This document shows positions 1 through 6,265 of a DNA stretch of 10,456 bases, piece by piece (within the stretch, counting starts at the first letter, position 1; every line of letters starts with the position of its first letter). Below the pieces are notes generated by a model. It was given only the letters and a program-made list of their open reading frames with translations. It ran no database searches and was not told the DNA's origin. Made by a program: the position numbers and the translations under genes. The stretch comes from Promethearchaeota archaeon. Lineage in GTDB: Archaea > Asgardarchaeota > Lokiarchaeia > Sigynarchaeales > SOKP01. Location of the stretch: assembly GCA_016839905.1 (NCBI GenBank), contig JAEOTJ010000361.1, positions 1 to 10,456 on the forward strand, written 5' to 3'.

Positions 1-2
1 AC

Positions 3-32
3 GCTTTAGTTGATTTATTTCTCGAAGCGTAA
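3..32 (+). CDS. C-terminal tail of an unidentified protein (partial)
   Basis: An open frame enters from the left edge and ends at a TAA (30-32), giving the residues ALVDLFLEA. The composition is that of an ordinary amphipathic C-terminal helix, so it is plausibly the end of a + strand gene. It is too short to identify, and the other two + frames close within the first 14 bases. No function can be assigned. Confidence 0.35.
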   Translation, partial: ALVDLFLEA

Positions 33-69
33 ATAAAATTAACAACGGTATATCAAAAAGGTGAAAATA

Positions 70-120
70 ATGTCGGATCAGAAAAGAATAAAAATTAATA
101 GAAAAAAATTACTTCCTTAG
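70..120 (+). CDS. possible 16-codon ORF with a strong Shine-Dalgarno
   Basis: ATG at 70 opens a short frame, MSDQKRIKINRKKLLP, ending at TAG 118-120. It is preceded by GGTGA at 60-64 with a 5-base spacer, the best match in the window to the archaeal anti-SD complement GGAGGTGAT. The peptide is strongly basic. It lies 37 bases after the stop of the partial gene at 3-32, as a second cistron would, and faces the 3' end of thiC. It may be a real small protein, a degraded gene start, or chance. Conservation is unknown. Confidence 0.22.
   Translation: MSDQKRIKINRKKLLP
102..108 (-). terminator. U-tract terminator candidate for thiC
   Basis: Read on the minus strand, a run of seven T follows about 30 bases after the thiC stop codon. 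Archaeal RNA polymerase stops at U-tracts without needing a hairpin, and none is seen here. Confidence 0.35.
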
Positions 121-138
121 ATACTGAGATTAGTTTAA

Positions 139-1386
139 TTAAAGAATTTTTTTTGAAATTGATAACGCACAATACTTTCCACACATAGTGCAATTTTGTT
201 CAGTTATTGGATGCCTTTTTTGAGGTTCTTCGGGATCTAAACTGTGTTCAAATTGTTTTTTCCAATTTTTCAGAAATCTATTTTTTGATAGTTCTAAATC
301 AACATCAAAAAGATGATTTAATCCAAATTTCATGGAATCTCCTACATGAGCCGCAATTCTACTAGCAATTAGTCCCTTCTTAATATCCTCTATGGAAGGT
401 AAGCTAAGATGTTCTGCTGGAGTTATAGCACATAAATAATCGGCTCCAAAACCTGAAGCAAAAGCACCTCCTATGGCTGCTGCGATGTGATCATAACCTA
501 CTGCAATATCTGTGGGTAAAGGTCCTGAAACAAATAATGGTCTATTATTGGTTAATTCTTTATGCATTTTTATACTATCTATTAAATTACTTGCACTAAT
601 ATGACCTCCTAAACTCTCTAAAATTACTTGTATTCCCTCATTATTAGCCTTCTTGGCAAGTTTTAAATTTAATTCTATTTCTTTAATTTGAAACTCGTCA
701 ACTTTATCGTGAATGCATCCGCTTCTCATGGCATTTCCTAAATTTAGTACTATATCCTTTTCTTTAAGCATTTCAAGTAAATAATCAAAATTCTCTAAAA
801 ATGGATTTTCAATAGAATTATTGCTCATTATTGATGCTGTAAAACTTCCACCTTTAGAGACTATTCCCATTATTCTTTTTCCTTTCATTCTTTTTAGATT
901 TTCAAGTGTAAATGCGGCGTGTATTACTATTGAACTTATTCCATCTTTAATTTGTTTTTCAATAGTATTAAAAATAAGATCTTCTGAAACATTTGCTATA
1001 GAATTAGCCTTGATAATTGCTTGATAAATTGGAACTGTCGTAATGGGAATTATAGAATTTTTTAAGATTCTTTTCCTGATAGCATCGATATTTCCACCCA
1101 TAGAAAGATCCGATAATGTATCAGCTCCGTATTTCTGAGCTACACTTACCTTTTCAAGTTCATTTTCTATATTTATTGTAGAAGGTGATGTGCCAATATT
1201 TACATTAATTTTAGTTCTGAAAGATGAGCCGATACCTAATGATTTACAATTTACTCTTTTCATTATGATAGCTTGACCCTTTAAAATTCTTTTTAAAAGA
1301 TCTTTAGAATCAACTTTTTCTTCTTGAGCTACTTTAATCATTTCTTTACTAATATTCCCTTTTGAAGCTTCTTTTAATATTGTCAT
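139..1386 (-). CDS. thiC: ThiC-family radical SAM enzyme (phosphomethylpyrimidine synthase or a paralogue)
   Basis: ThiC converts aminoimidazole ribotide (AIR) to HMP-phosphate, the pyrimidine half of thiamine, using SAM and a [4Fe-4S] cluster. This is the short archaeal/clostridial form (415 aa, no N-terminal extension). Family landmarks appear in order: NIGTSPS (63-69), YGADTLSDLSMGG (86-98), TTVPIYQA (116-123), GIVSKGGSF (174-182), SGPLPTDIAVGYDHI (287-301), TPAEHLSLP (322-330, likely zinc ligand H326) and a C-terminal cysteine motif C399/C402/C406. Several normally invariant stretches differ. The usual GDGLRPG is GNAMRSG (217-223). The usual EGPGHVP is ESLGGHIS (257-264), which puts one extra residue between E257 and H262. 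The cysteines are spaced CX2CX3C, not the CX2CX4C of E. coli. It may be true ThiC or a paralogue such as BzaF-type hydroxybenzimidazole synthase. No other thiamine gene is nearby. Family assignment is firm, exact reaction less so. Confidence 0.85.
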   Translation of the reverse strand: MTILKEASKGNISKEMIKVAQEEKVDSKDLLKRILKGQAIIMKRVNCKSLGIGSSFRTKINVNIGTSPSTINIENELEKVSVAQKYGADTLSDLSMGGNIDAIRKRILKNSIIPITTVPIYQAIIKANSIANVSEDLIFNTIEKQIKDGISSIVIHAAFTLENLKRMKGKRIMGIVSKGGSFTASIMSNNSIENPFLENFDYLLEMLKEKDIVLNLGNAMRSGCIHDKVDEFQIKEIELNLKLAKKANNEGIQVILESLGGHISASNLIDSIKMHKELTNNRPLFVSGPLPTDIAVGYDHIAAAIGGAFASGFGADYLCAITPAEHLSLPSIEDIKKGLIASRIAAHVGDSMKFGLNHLFDVDLELSKNRFLKNWKKQFEHSLDPEEPQKRHPITEQNCTMCGKYCALSISKKIL

Positions 1387-1497
1387 TTAAATTAACTTCT
1401 CAATTTAAATTTTTTTCATTAATTATTTTTTAAGAAATATCTTTATTTAATTTTTAATTAGGAGAAAATTATTAAATTATCATATTTTAAATTATTT
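1387..1497. promoter_or_regulatory. divergent promoter region thiC / psmB
   Basis: These 111 bases separate two genes transcribed away from each other. The 10-base palindrome AATTTAAATT at 1402-1411 could be the TATA element of thiC, about 20 bases before its ATG. ATTAAATTA at 1471-1479 lies about 23 bases before the psmB ATG and fits a leaderless psmB transcript. No TPP riboswitch core (CTGAGA-type element) is visible upstream of thiC. Confidence 0.4.
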
Positions 1498-2196
1498 ATG
1501 AGAAAGGAAGAATTATTAGCTTCTGAGTTTTTAAAAGAATCTAGGATTCAAAATTTCAGTCCTAAAAGAACTTACAACACTAATCTTTCTCAAGACGGTT
1601 TATTTAAAACAGGAACTACTACTGTTGGATTAATTTGCAAAGATTGTGTAATTTTAGGTACAGATAAAAGGGCTACTATGGCTTATTTTGTTGCCAGTAA
1701 AACTGCTGAAAAATTACATCATATACAAGACCATCTTTATATCACTTTAGCGGGATCGGTAGCTGATGGCCAATATCTTATTGATATTTTAAGAGCGAAC
1801 ACAACATTATACCAATTAGAAAAAAATAAACCCGTTCCCGTTAAAACTGCAGGTCGGTTGCTATCAAATATTTTATATCGCTATAAAATGTTTCCTTTCC
1901 AAGTAGGACATATTCTCGGAGGTGTAACTGAAGAAGAGGGACCAGTTTTATTAAATATTGGAGCATATGGTTCCATTCTACCTGAAAAATATGTTGCAGT
2001 AGGTAGTGGTCAGAATTTTTCATATGGTGTTTTAGAAGCAAAGTATAAAGAAGGGCTCTCAATTGATGATGGTAAAAAGATCATAAAAAAAGCCATTACT
2101 TCATCAATTATTCGAGATATGGCTTCGGGCAATGGTATTGACATCGCAGTTATTAAAGAAAATGAACCTGCGGTGAGAGAGTTTACTCCAATCTAA
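1498..2196 (+). CDS. psmB: 20S proteasome beta subunit
   Basis: This is the catalytic beta subunit of the archaeal 20S proteasome, an N-terminal-nucleophile threonine protease forming the inner rings of the degradation chamber. The precursor is cut between G39 and T40 (KTG/TTTVG). Counting T40 as Thr1 puts the conserved Asp17 at D56 (TDKRA) and Lys33 at K72, exact family spacing. VGSG (168-171) and RDMASGNGID (206-215) supply the remaining active-site Ser/Asp residues. LAGS (84-87) places Leu at S1-pocket position 45, suggesting preference for hydrophobic residues. The 39-residue propeptide is long; archaeal beta propeptides are usually around ten residues. The start is fixed: no other ATG, GTG or TTG lies between codon 1 and Thr1, and an in-frame TAG sits at 1459-1461. 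No alpha subunit or PAN ATPase is in the window. Confidence 0.95.
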   Translation: MRKEELLASEFLKESRIQNFSPKRTYNTNLSQDGLFKTGTTTVGLICKDCVILGTDKRATMAYFVASKTAEKLHHIQDHLYITLAGSVADGQYLIDILRANTTLYQLEKNKPVPVKTAGRLLSNILYRYKMFPFQVGHILGGVTEEEGPVLLNIGAYGSILPEKYVAVGSGQNFSYGVLEAKYKEGLSIDDGKKIIKKAITSSIIRDMASGNGIDIAVIKENEPAVREFTPI

Positions 2197-2240
2197 AAAA
2201 TATTAAAAAAAATATCCTAAAAAAAAAGAAATAAAATAAA

Positions 2241-2972
2241 ATGACTTATAAAATTATTGTAGATTTAAGCCATAACGAATCTATCGAAGAATTTCCTGAG
2301 TTTATACTTGGTGAAGATAATTATGATGTTGATTTTATTGATAAAAATGAAAGTCCCATAAGTTTTGAGAAATTAGAAGATTTTGACATTCTCTTCTTAG
2401 GAAATATTCGACATTATCAGAACAATAAAAAGGATAAATTTACCCCTAATGAATTAATAAGTATTAAAAAATTTGTTGGAGAAGGAGGAGGTTTATTTAT
2501 AACCTCTGGTGCGGGGGGAGATTCTGATATTTCAATAAAAGATGGTTCTTTAAGGATATTATATAAAATATCCGGAGTAAGAAGGTATTGGAATGGAGTT
2601 ATTAATGAAACTGCTTCAAATTTTTTAGTAAAAAAATATAATATATTAATTACAGAATTTTTTAAACATCCAATAACAAAAGGTATTACCGAACTAGTTT
2701 TTCCAAACTCTACTTTCTTTACGATTACTGAAGATGATGTTGATGATATAATTGTAACTTCTGATAAATGTACTTTTAAATATTATGTTGATGATAATGT
2801 GGGAGAAATAGGTCTTGTTCCTATTTGTGTTTCTTCTAAATTTTATAATGGAAGATGTATTACAATTGGCTCATCTGATTGGATGACTGAAGACAACGAT
2901 TTTGGATTAGATGCAGGTGATAACGTAAAATTCCTTGAAAACATTATAAAATGGTTATCCTTCGAGATTTAG
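2241..2972 (+). CDS. GATase-like (IFT52/GIFT-type) domain protein, function unknown
   Basis: The 243-residue protein looks like a single class I glutamine-amidotransferase-like Rossmann domain. DILFLG (49-54) is a central strand. FTPNELISIKKFVGEGGG (67-84) followed by LFITSGAGGD (85-94) is the typical 'open a helix, then GG, strand, glycine turn' signature. GRCITIGSSDW (204-214) and DNVKFLENIIKWL (227-239) match the family's C-terminal strand and helix. The nucleophile-elbow cysteine of true amidotransferases is absent (SGAGG instead), so it should not be a glutaminase. The same layout is found in the GIFT domain of eukaryotic IFT52 and in ThuA/DUF4350-like proteins. That resemblance is by eye. 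It follows psmB by 44 A-rich bases and may share its transcript; a role with the proteasome is only a guess. Confidence 0.7.
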   Translation: MTYKIIVDLSHNESIEEFPEFILGEDNYDVDFIDKNESPISFEKLEDFDILFLGNIRHYQNNKKDKFTPNELISIKKFVGEGGGLFITSGAGGDSDISIKDGSLRILYKISGVRRYWNGVINETASNFLVKKYNILITEFFKHPITKGITELVFPNSTFFTITEDDVDDIIVTSDKCTFKYYVDDNVGEIGLVPICVSSKFYNGRCITIGSSDWMTEDNDFGLDAGDNVKFLENIIKWLSFEI

Positions 2973-2999
2973 TAAAAAATATCGTTCTTTCTCCTCGAA
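2961..2999. repeat. 6-bp inverted repeat across the stop codon
   Basis: TTCGAG (2961-2966) and CTCGAA (2994-2999) are perfect reverse complements enclosing the stop codon of the GIFT-domain gene, followed by a T-rich stretch. It could form a weak terminator hairpin; a 6-bp match may also be chance. Confidence 0.25.
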
Positions 3000-3031
3000 T
3001 TTTCTATACTCACGATGATTTTAAATTTAAG

Positions 3032-3080
3032 AATGTTAAAATCTTTAATTACTTACAAATATTGAAGAATTTTTAACATT
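3032..3080. repeat. 10-bp perfect inverted repeat upstream of the radical SAM gene
   Basis: AATGTTAAAA (3032-3041) pairs perfectly with TTTTAACATT (3071-3080). After skipping two bases (3069-3070), TCTT (3042-3045) pairs on with AAGA (3065-3068), giving about 14 pairs. It sits in the 155-base gap before the PflX-like gene, some 20 bases upstream of that gene's TATA-like box. It could be a regulator site or the hairpin terminator of the gene before it. Confidence 0.45.
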
Positions 3081-3100
3081 GTCAATAAATCAATTAAGAT

Positions 3101-3109
3101 TTTATATTA
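3101..3109 (+). promoter_or_regulatory. TATA-like box for the PflX-like gene
   Basis: TTTATATTA is centred about 24 bases before the ATG at 3128, and no Shine-Dalgarno sequence is present. This fits a leaderless transcript starting at or next to the ATG. Confidence 0.45.
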
Positions 3110-3127
3110 ACTAAAATATTTTTATTC

Positions 3128-4237
3128 ATGGTTTTTAGAATATTTCGTCCAGATGCGAATTCTGTTTGGAAAGATAATGAAATTCTAAGAAGATATTCAA
3201 GATATAAGGGGATTATTGATGATGTTCAGATTGCCAGATATTTAATTGCAAAAAGCTTAAAATGTGAATTTAATCCTCAAGATTCTTTAGAAAATCTCGA
3301 AAACCTGTTAAAAGAGAAATCTATAGAATTTAATGAGCTATTAAAAAATCATCCAGAAGAATTAAAAAACCGCCCGATATATAAAGAAAATTATATTAAG
3401 CTGGCAGAAGAAATCGCAAATAAGTATTTAGAGAGTTGTATTTTTTGCGAAAGACAGTGTAAAATCAATAGAATTGATAGAAAGAAAGGATTTTGCTTAA
3501 TCCCTAATGATTCTTATTTATCTTCAGCTTTCTTACATATGGGGGAAGAAAGCGTATTGATCCCAAGCGGGACTATTTTTTTCCAAGGTTGCAATTTTGA
3601 ATGTATTTTCTGCCAGAATTATGATATTTCACAGGCTTGGAAAGGTAAAAGAAATATCGCGGATATGGCTCAAAAAGTCAATATTAAAGAATTAGCACAT
3701 CTCGCTGATAGTTTAGAAAAGAAGGGAGCTATAAATATTAATTATGTAGGTGGAGATCCAATCCCAAATATTCATACAATTGTTGGAAGCCTTAATTATC
3801 AGAAATCTAATATTTGTCAATTATGGAATTCTAACTTTTTCTTAACCGACAAAGCTTTATCTCTAATTATTGATTTTATGGATTTCTGGCTACCAGACTT
3901 TAAATTCTCAAGTAAATGTGCTAAGAAATACTCTAATATTAATAACTATACTGAAGTAATACGCCGAAATTTAAAAAGAGTACATAATTATGGTAGTGGT
4001 GAGATATGTATAAGGCATTTAGTTTTACCTAACCATATTGAATGTTGTTCTAAACCAATTTTAGATTTTATCGCAAAAGAAGTACCCAAAAGTGTAGTGA
4101 ATATAATGGGACAATATAGACCACAATATCGCGCTAATAGATATCCTGAAATAAATCGTAGCCCTAGTTCCGAAGAGATGCAAGAAGTTAAACAATATGC
4201 TGATACTTTAAATATCCTGTGGAAGCCCGTTTCATAA
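3128..4237 (+). CDS. PflX-type (COG1313) radical SAM Fe-S protein
   Basis: This radical SAM protein belongs to the pyruvate-formate-lyase-activase-like PflX family, whose substrate is unknown. The SAM-cluster motif is CNFECIFCQN (155-164; C155, C159, C162), flanked as usual by SGTIFFQG (147-154) and NYDISQAW (164-171). An upstream cysteine set, CIFCERQCKINR (104-115) with C123 in GFC, is the family's second conserved metal site. YVGGDPIPN (206-214) is the glycine motif of the SAM-binding strand. The C-terminal half has RHLVLP (296-301) and the QYRPQYRANRYPE segment (329-341), typical of the family. The first 100 residues are a charged helical region before the cysteine set. It stands alone between two intergenic inverted repeats, with no glycyl-radical enzyme nearby, so it is probably not a PFL activase. 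Family call strong, function open. Confidence 0.85.
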   Translation: MVFRIFRPDANSVWKDNEILRRYSRYKGIIDDVQIARYLIAKSLKCEFNPQDSLENLENLLKEKSIEFNELLKNHPEELKNRPIYKENYIKLAEEIANKYLESCIFCERQCKINRIDRKKGFCLIPNDSYLSSAFLHMGEESVLIPSGTIFFQGCNFECIFCQNYDISQAWKGKRNIADMAQKVNIKELAHLADSLEKKGAININYVGGDPIPNIHTIVGSLNYQKSNICQLWNSNFFLTDKALSLIIDFMDFWLPDFKFSSKCAKKYSNINNYTEVIRRNLKRVHNYGSGEICIRHLVLPNHIECCSKPILDFIAKEVPKSVVNIMGQYRPQYRANRYPEINRSPSSEEMQEVKQYADTLNILWKPVS

Positions 4238-4241
4238 AGCA

Positions 4242-4322
4242 CTAATCAATATAGAAAAACCTAAAAGGAATCTTATATTATTCTTTGTAACTTATTTAAA
4301 TAATGGAACTTGTATTGATTAG
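4242..4322. repeat. 10-bp perfect inverted repeat bracketing the FKBP promoter
   Basis: CTAATCAATA (4242-4251) and TATTGATTAG (4313-4322) are exact reverse complements. Together they bracket nearly the whole 87-base gap. The left arm starts 5 bases after the PflX-like stop codon, and the right arm ends 2 bases before the FKBP ATG. The TATA-like box of the FKBP gene lies between them. Possible roles are paired regulator half-sites or a long hairpin sequestering the start; neither is shown. Confidence 0.5.
4291..4300 (+). promoter_or_regulatory. TATA-like box for the FKBP gene
   Basis: CTTATTTAAA is centred about 29 bases before the ATG at 4325. No Shine-Dalgarno sequence precedes the start, so a leaderless or very short-leader transcript is likely. 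Confidence 0.45.
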
Positions 4323-4324
4323 AT

Positions 4325-5455
4325 ATGGCTCTTAAATTAGACGATATAAAAGGTTTAGGCAAAAAGGTCGATGTTCTAAAAAATGCAGGAATTGATTCTG
4401 TTGAGAAGCTAGCGAATAGTAAGGTGGAAGATTTATTGGAACTTAAAGGTATTGGGAAGGCAACAGCCGAAAAAATGATAAATAATGCTAAAGACTTATT
4501 AACAGACTCAAGTGAAAATGCTTCAGATATAAAGGAAGAAGTAAAGGGAGAGTCTTTAAAAGAAGATGAAGAAGAAGAGAAAAGAATTCAAGAAGAACAA
4601 AAGAAATTAGAAGAAAAGAAAAAGGGATTACAAGGTAAAAAAGTAGAAAAAGGTGATTTTGTACTAGTTAAAATAACCGCTAAAACTCAAAAAGGTAAAA
4701 TTTTTAGAGTTTCTTCCAAAGAAGATGCAAAAAAAGCAGGAATCTATGAGGAGGAAAAAGGAAAACAAGGGTATTATACTCCTGAATTCGTAATTGTCGG
4801 AAAGCCGGGATTTTTAAATGAAGGATTAACTGAAACAATAGAAGAAATGAATTTTTTTGAAAAAAAATCTGTTAGAATTCCTCCTACTAAAGCATTTGGA
4901 AAACGGGATCCCAATAAAATCGAAAGAATTGGCATAGCTAAGTTTAGGAAAATGAATGAAGGTAAAAATCCTGAAATTGGACAAGATTTTACTGATAAAA
5001 AAGGTCAGCGAGGTAGAATCACTAATATAATACAAGGTAAGGTTATTCTTGATTATAATCATCCTTTAGCCGGACAATCTATTGATTATAACTTAGAAAT
5101 CATTGATAAAATTGATGAATTTGGTGAGAAGATCGAATATTTTATGACTAGTAAGGGGATTCCTAAAGATTCTGTATCGGAATTTAAAATGAAGTTAACT
5201 CCTAAGGATAAAACTATTGAATTTACAGTTCCAAAGATGTTTATGTTCCAAAATATGACATATCTTAAATTCGGATTAGCAATGGATTTACAAACGCATA
5301 TGTCTGAAATTATAGAGACTGTTAAATTTACAGAAGTTTATGAGAAAATTCCCGTTCCAGCATCACCAGCGGAGTCTGTAATGCAGAAAGTAGAGGATTT
5401 CAATAAAGTACATAATCATGATCATAATCATGACCATAATCACGACCATGAATAG
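4325..5455 (+). CDS. HhH-FKBP peptidyl-prolyl isomerase with His-rich tail
   Basis: This is probably a cytosolic prolyl isomerase/chaperone. Residues 1-56 form a helix-hairpin-helix unit with two hairpins (IKGLGKK at 8-14, LKGIGKATAEK at 40-50) like the Rad51 N-terminal type. Residues 65-105 are a highly charged, probably coiled-coil linker. The FKBP domain follows: VEKGDFVLVKITAKT (107-121), RIPPTKAFGKRDP (184-196), then the inserted-flap segment, with the SlyD/FKBP26 hallmark LDYNHPLAGQSIDY (242-255). Residues 265-345 resemble the extra C-terminal domain of long archaeal FKBPs. The tail HNHDHNHDHNHDHE (363-376) should bind Ni/Zn/Cu-type metals, as SlyD tails do. There is no signal peptide or membrane segment. 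The gene converges on the ATP-grasp gene with only 8 bases between stops. The HhH fusion hints at nucleic-acid or ribosome binding, which is inference. Confidence 0.9.
   Translation: MALKLDDIKGLGKKVDVLKNAGIDSVEKLANSKVEDLLELKGIGKATAEKMINNAKDLLTDSSENASDIKEEVKGESLKEDEEEEKRIQEEQKKLEEKKKGLQGKKVEKGDFVLVKITAKTQKGKIFRVSSKEDAKKAGIYEEEKGKQGYYTPEFVIVGKPGFLNEGLTETIEEMNFFEKKSVRIPPTKAFGKRDPNKIERIGIAKFRKMNEGKNPEIGQDFTDKKGQRGRITNIIQGKVILDYNHPLAGQSIDYNLEIIDKIDEFGEKIEYFMTSKGIPKDSVSEFKMKLTPKDKTIEFTVPKMFMFQNMTYLKFGLAMDLQTHMSEIIETVKFTEVYEKIPVPASPAESVMQKVEDFNKVHNHDHNHDHNHDHE
5411..5452 (+). repeat. 12-bp tandem repeat encoding the His/Asp tail
   Basis: Three 12-base units (5411-5422, 5423-5434, 5435-5446) plus a half unit encode the HNHD repeats at the C-terminus of the FKBP. 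Units differ only at third positions (CATGAT, CATGAC, CACGAC), so the peptide is kept while the DNA drifts, suggesting selection on the tail. Confidence 0.75.
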
Positions 5456-5463
5456 TTCTTAAC

Positions 5464-6246
5464 TTAACCTATTAATTCATTTAGTTTTTTAATTATAATG
5501 TCACCTATCCTTGACACGGGGTCAGATGGACATTGCCAATTCGAATATTCTGGAAAGGTTCCTGGATCTACAATATATAATTTTTCAGTATCTTTTTCTC
5601 TCACAAGATCAAGATGACCAAAGGGTATTTTATAAGTTTCAATCCATCTTGTAATATAATCTTTAATATCTTCTGGTACATCAACTTTCGTCATTGGTGC
5701 GTGTTCATCAGACAAGGGAAGCTTTTCTAAAGCACAAATATCATCTTCGAGGAAATATACATTATAATGTGTTCCTTCAAGAAAATCCTCTAAGTAAATA
5801 AGTTGTCCTTTGAGGAATTTTAAATCCTCTATACGATTTATTACTTTTACACCTCGACTTCCTGATCCCATTGTTGGTTTTAAAATTAAGGGAAAAACAT
5901 CGTTCATTAGATTATCCTTTAAAGTTTTATATGATCCAAAGTAATAATCGGGAGATGGTAATCCCGCCTTACGTATTAAAAAGTGAGATTCCACACGGTT
6001 TTTATGTTTATATGTTAAGTTTGGATCTGGATAAACGGGAATATTATTTGCTTCTAAGAAAAATCCCGCATAGAGGAAGAATAATTGTTTAGATTTTAAA
6101 ATATAAGCATCATTGTTAAAAAGTGCCTCATTTATAGCTAATTCTGATAAAGTATATATGGTTACCTCGTGTCCATTCTTGATTAGATAATTTGTTAATT
6201 TTCCTGCTAACATCGTGGTTCTTTTTGATAATAATCCTATTTTCAT
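5464..6246 (-). CDS. divergent ATP-grasp protein, third gene of the ATP-grasp operon
   Basis: This is a RimK-like ATP-grasp protein of 260 aa. The N-terminal Rossmann-like part (MKIGLLSKR, 1-9) is followed by the ATP-grasp lid with LILKPTMGSGSRGV (120-133; K123 and the glycine loop) and the adenine-hinge segment YLEDFLEGTHYNVY (151-164). The metal-binding end differs from the family: D213 (HLDL) and D227 are present, but the usual D/E-x-N reads VDPGTFPEYSNW (226-237), so Gly229 replaces the conserved Asn. E233 or N236 could stand in. The start is the ATG at 6246, preceded by a GTGAG ribosome binding site at about 6256-6252, 19 bases after the stop of the gene before it. Its relatives may phosphorylate a small molecule or join an amino acid to a carboxylate; the substrate is unknown. 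Confidence 0.8.
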   Translation of the reverse strand: MKIGLLSKRTTMLAGKLTNYLIKNGHEVTIYTLSELAINEALFNNDAYILKSKQLFFLYAGFFLEANNIPVYPDPNLTYKHKNRVESHFLIRKAGLPSPDYYFGSYKTLKDNLMNDVFPLILKPTMGSGSRGVKVINRIEDLKFLKGQLIYLEDFLEGTHYNVYFLEDDICALEKLPLSDEHAPMTKVDVPEDIKDYITRWIETYKIPFGHLDLVREKDTEKLYIVDPGTFPEYSNWQCPSDPVSRIGDIIIKKLNELIG

Positions 6247-6265
6247 TATGTTCTCACATTTTTGG

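Noticed and set aside
1..30. ACGCTT/AAGCGT inverted repeat at the left edge (possible attachment site)
   Set aside because: Only 6 bp, lies in the partial coding frame, and no integrase or tRNA is nearby.
821..1024. 67-codon open frame on the + strand inside thiC
   Set aside because: It lies wholly antisense to a well-supported gene and has no recognisable features.
1387..1497. TPP riboswitch upstream of thiC
   Set aside because: The gap is nearly pure A/T and lacks the conserved CTGAGA and other core elements; it is also short for that fold plus a promoter.
3128..4237. AmmeMemoRadiSam (AmrS) assignment
   Set aside because: The cysteine set before the SAM motif and the NYDISQAW context fit PflX/COG1313 better, and no AmmeMemo partner is present.
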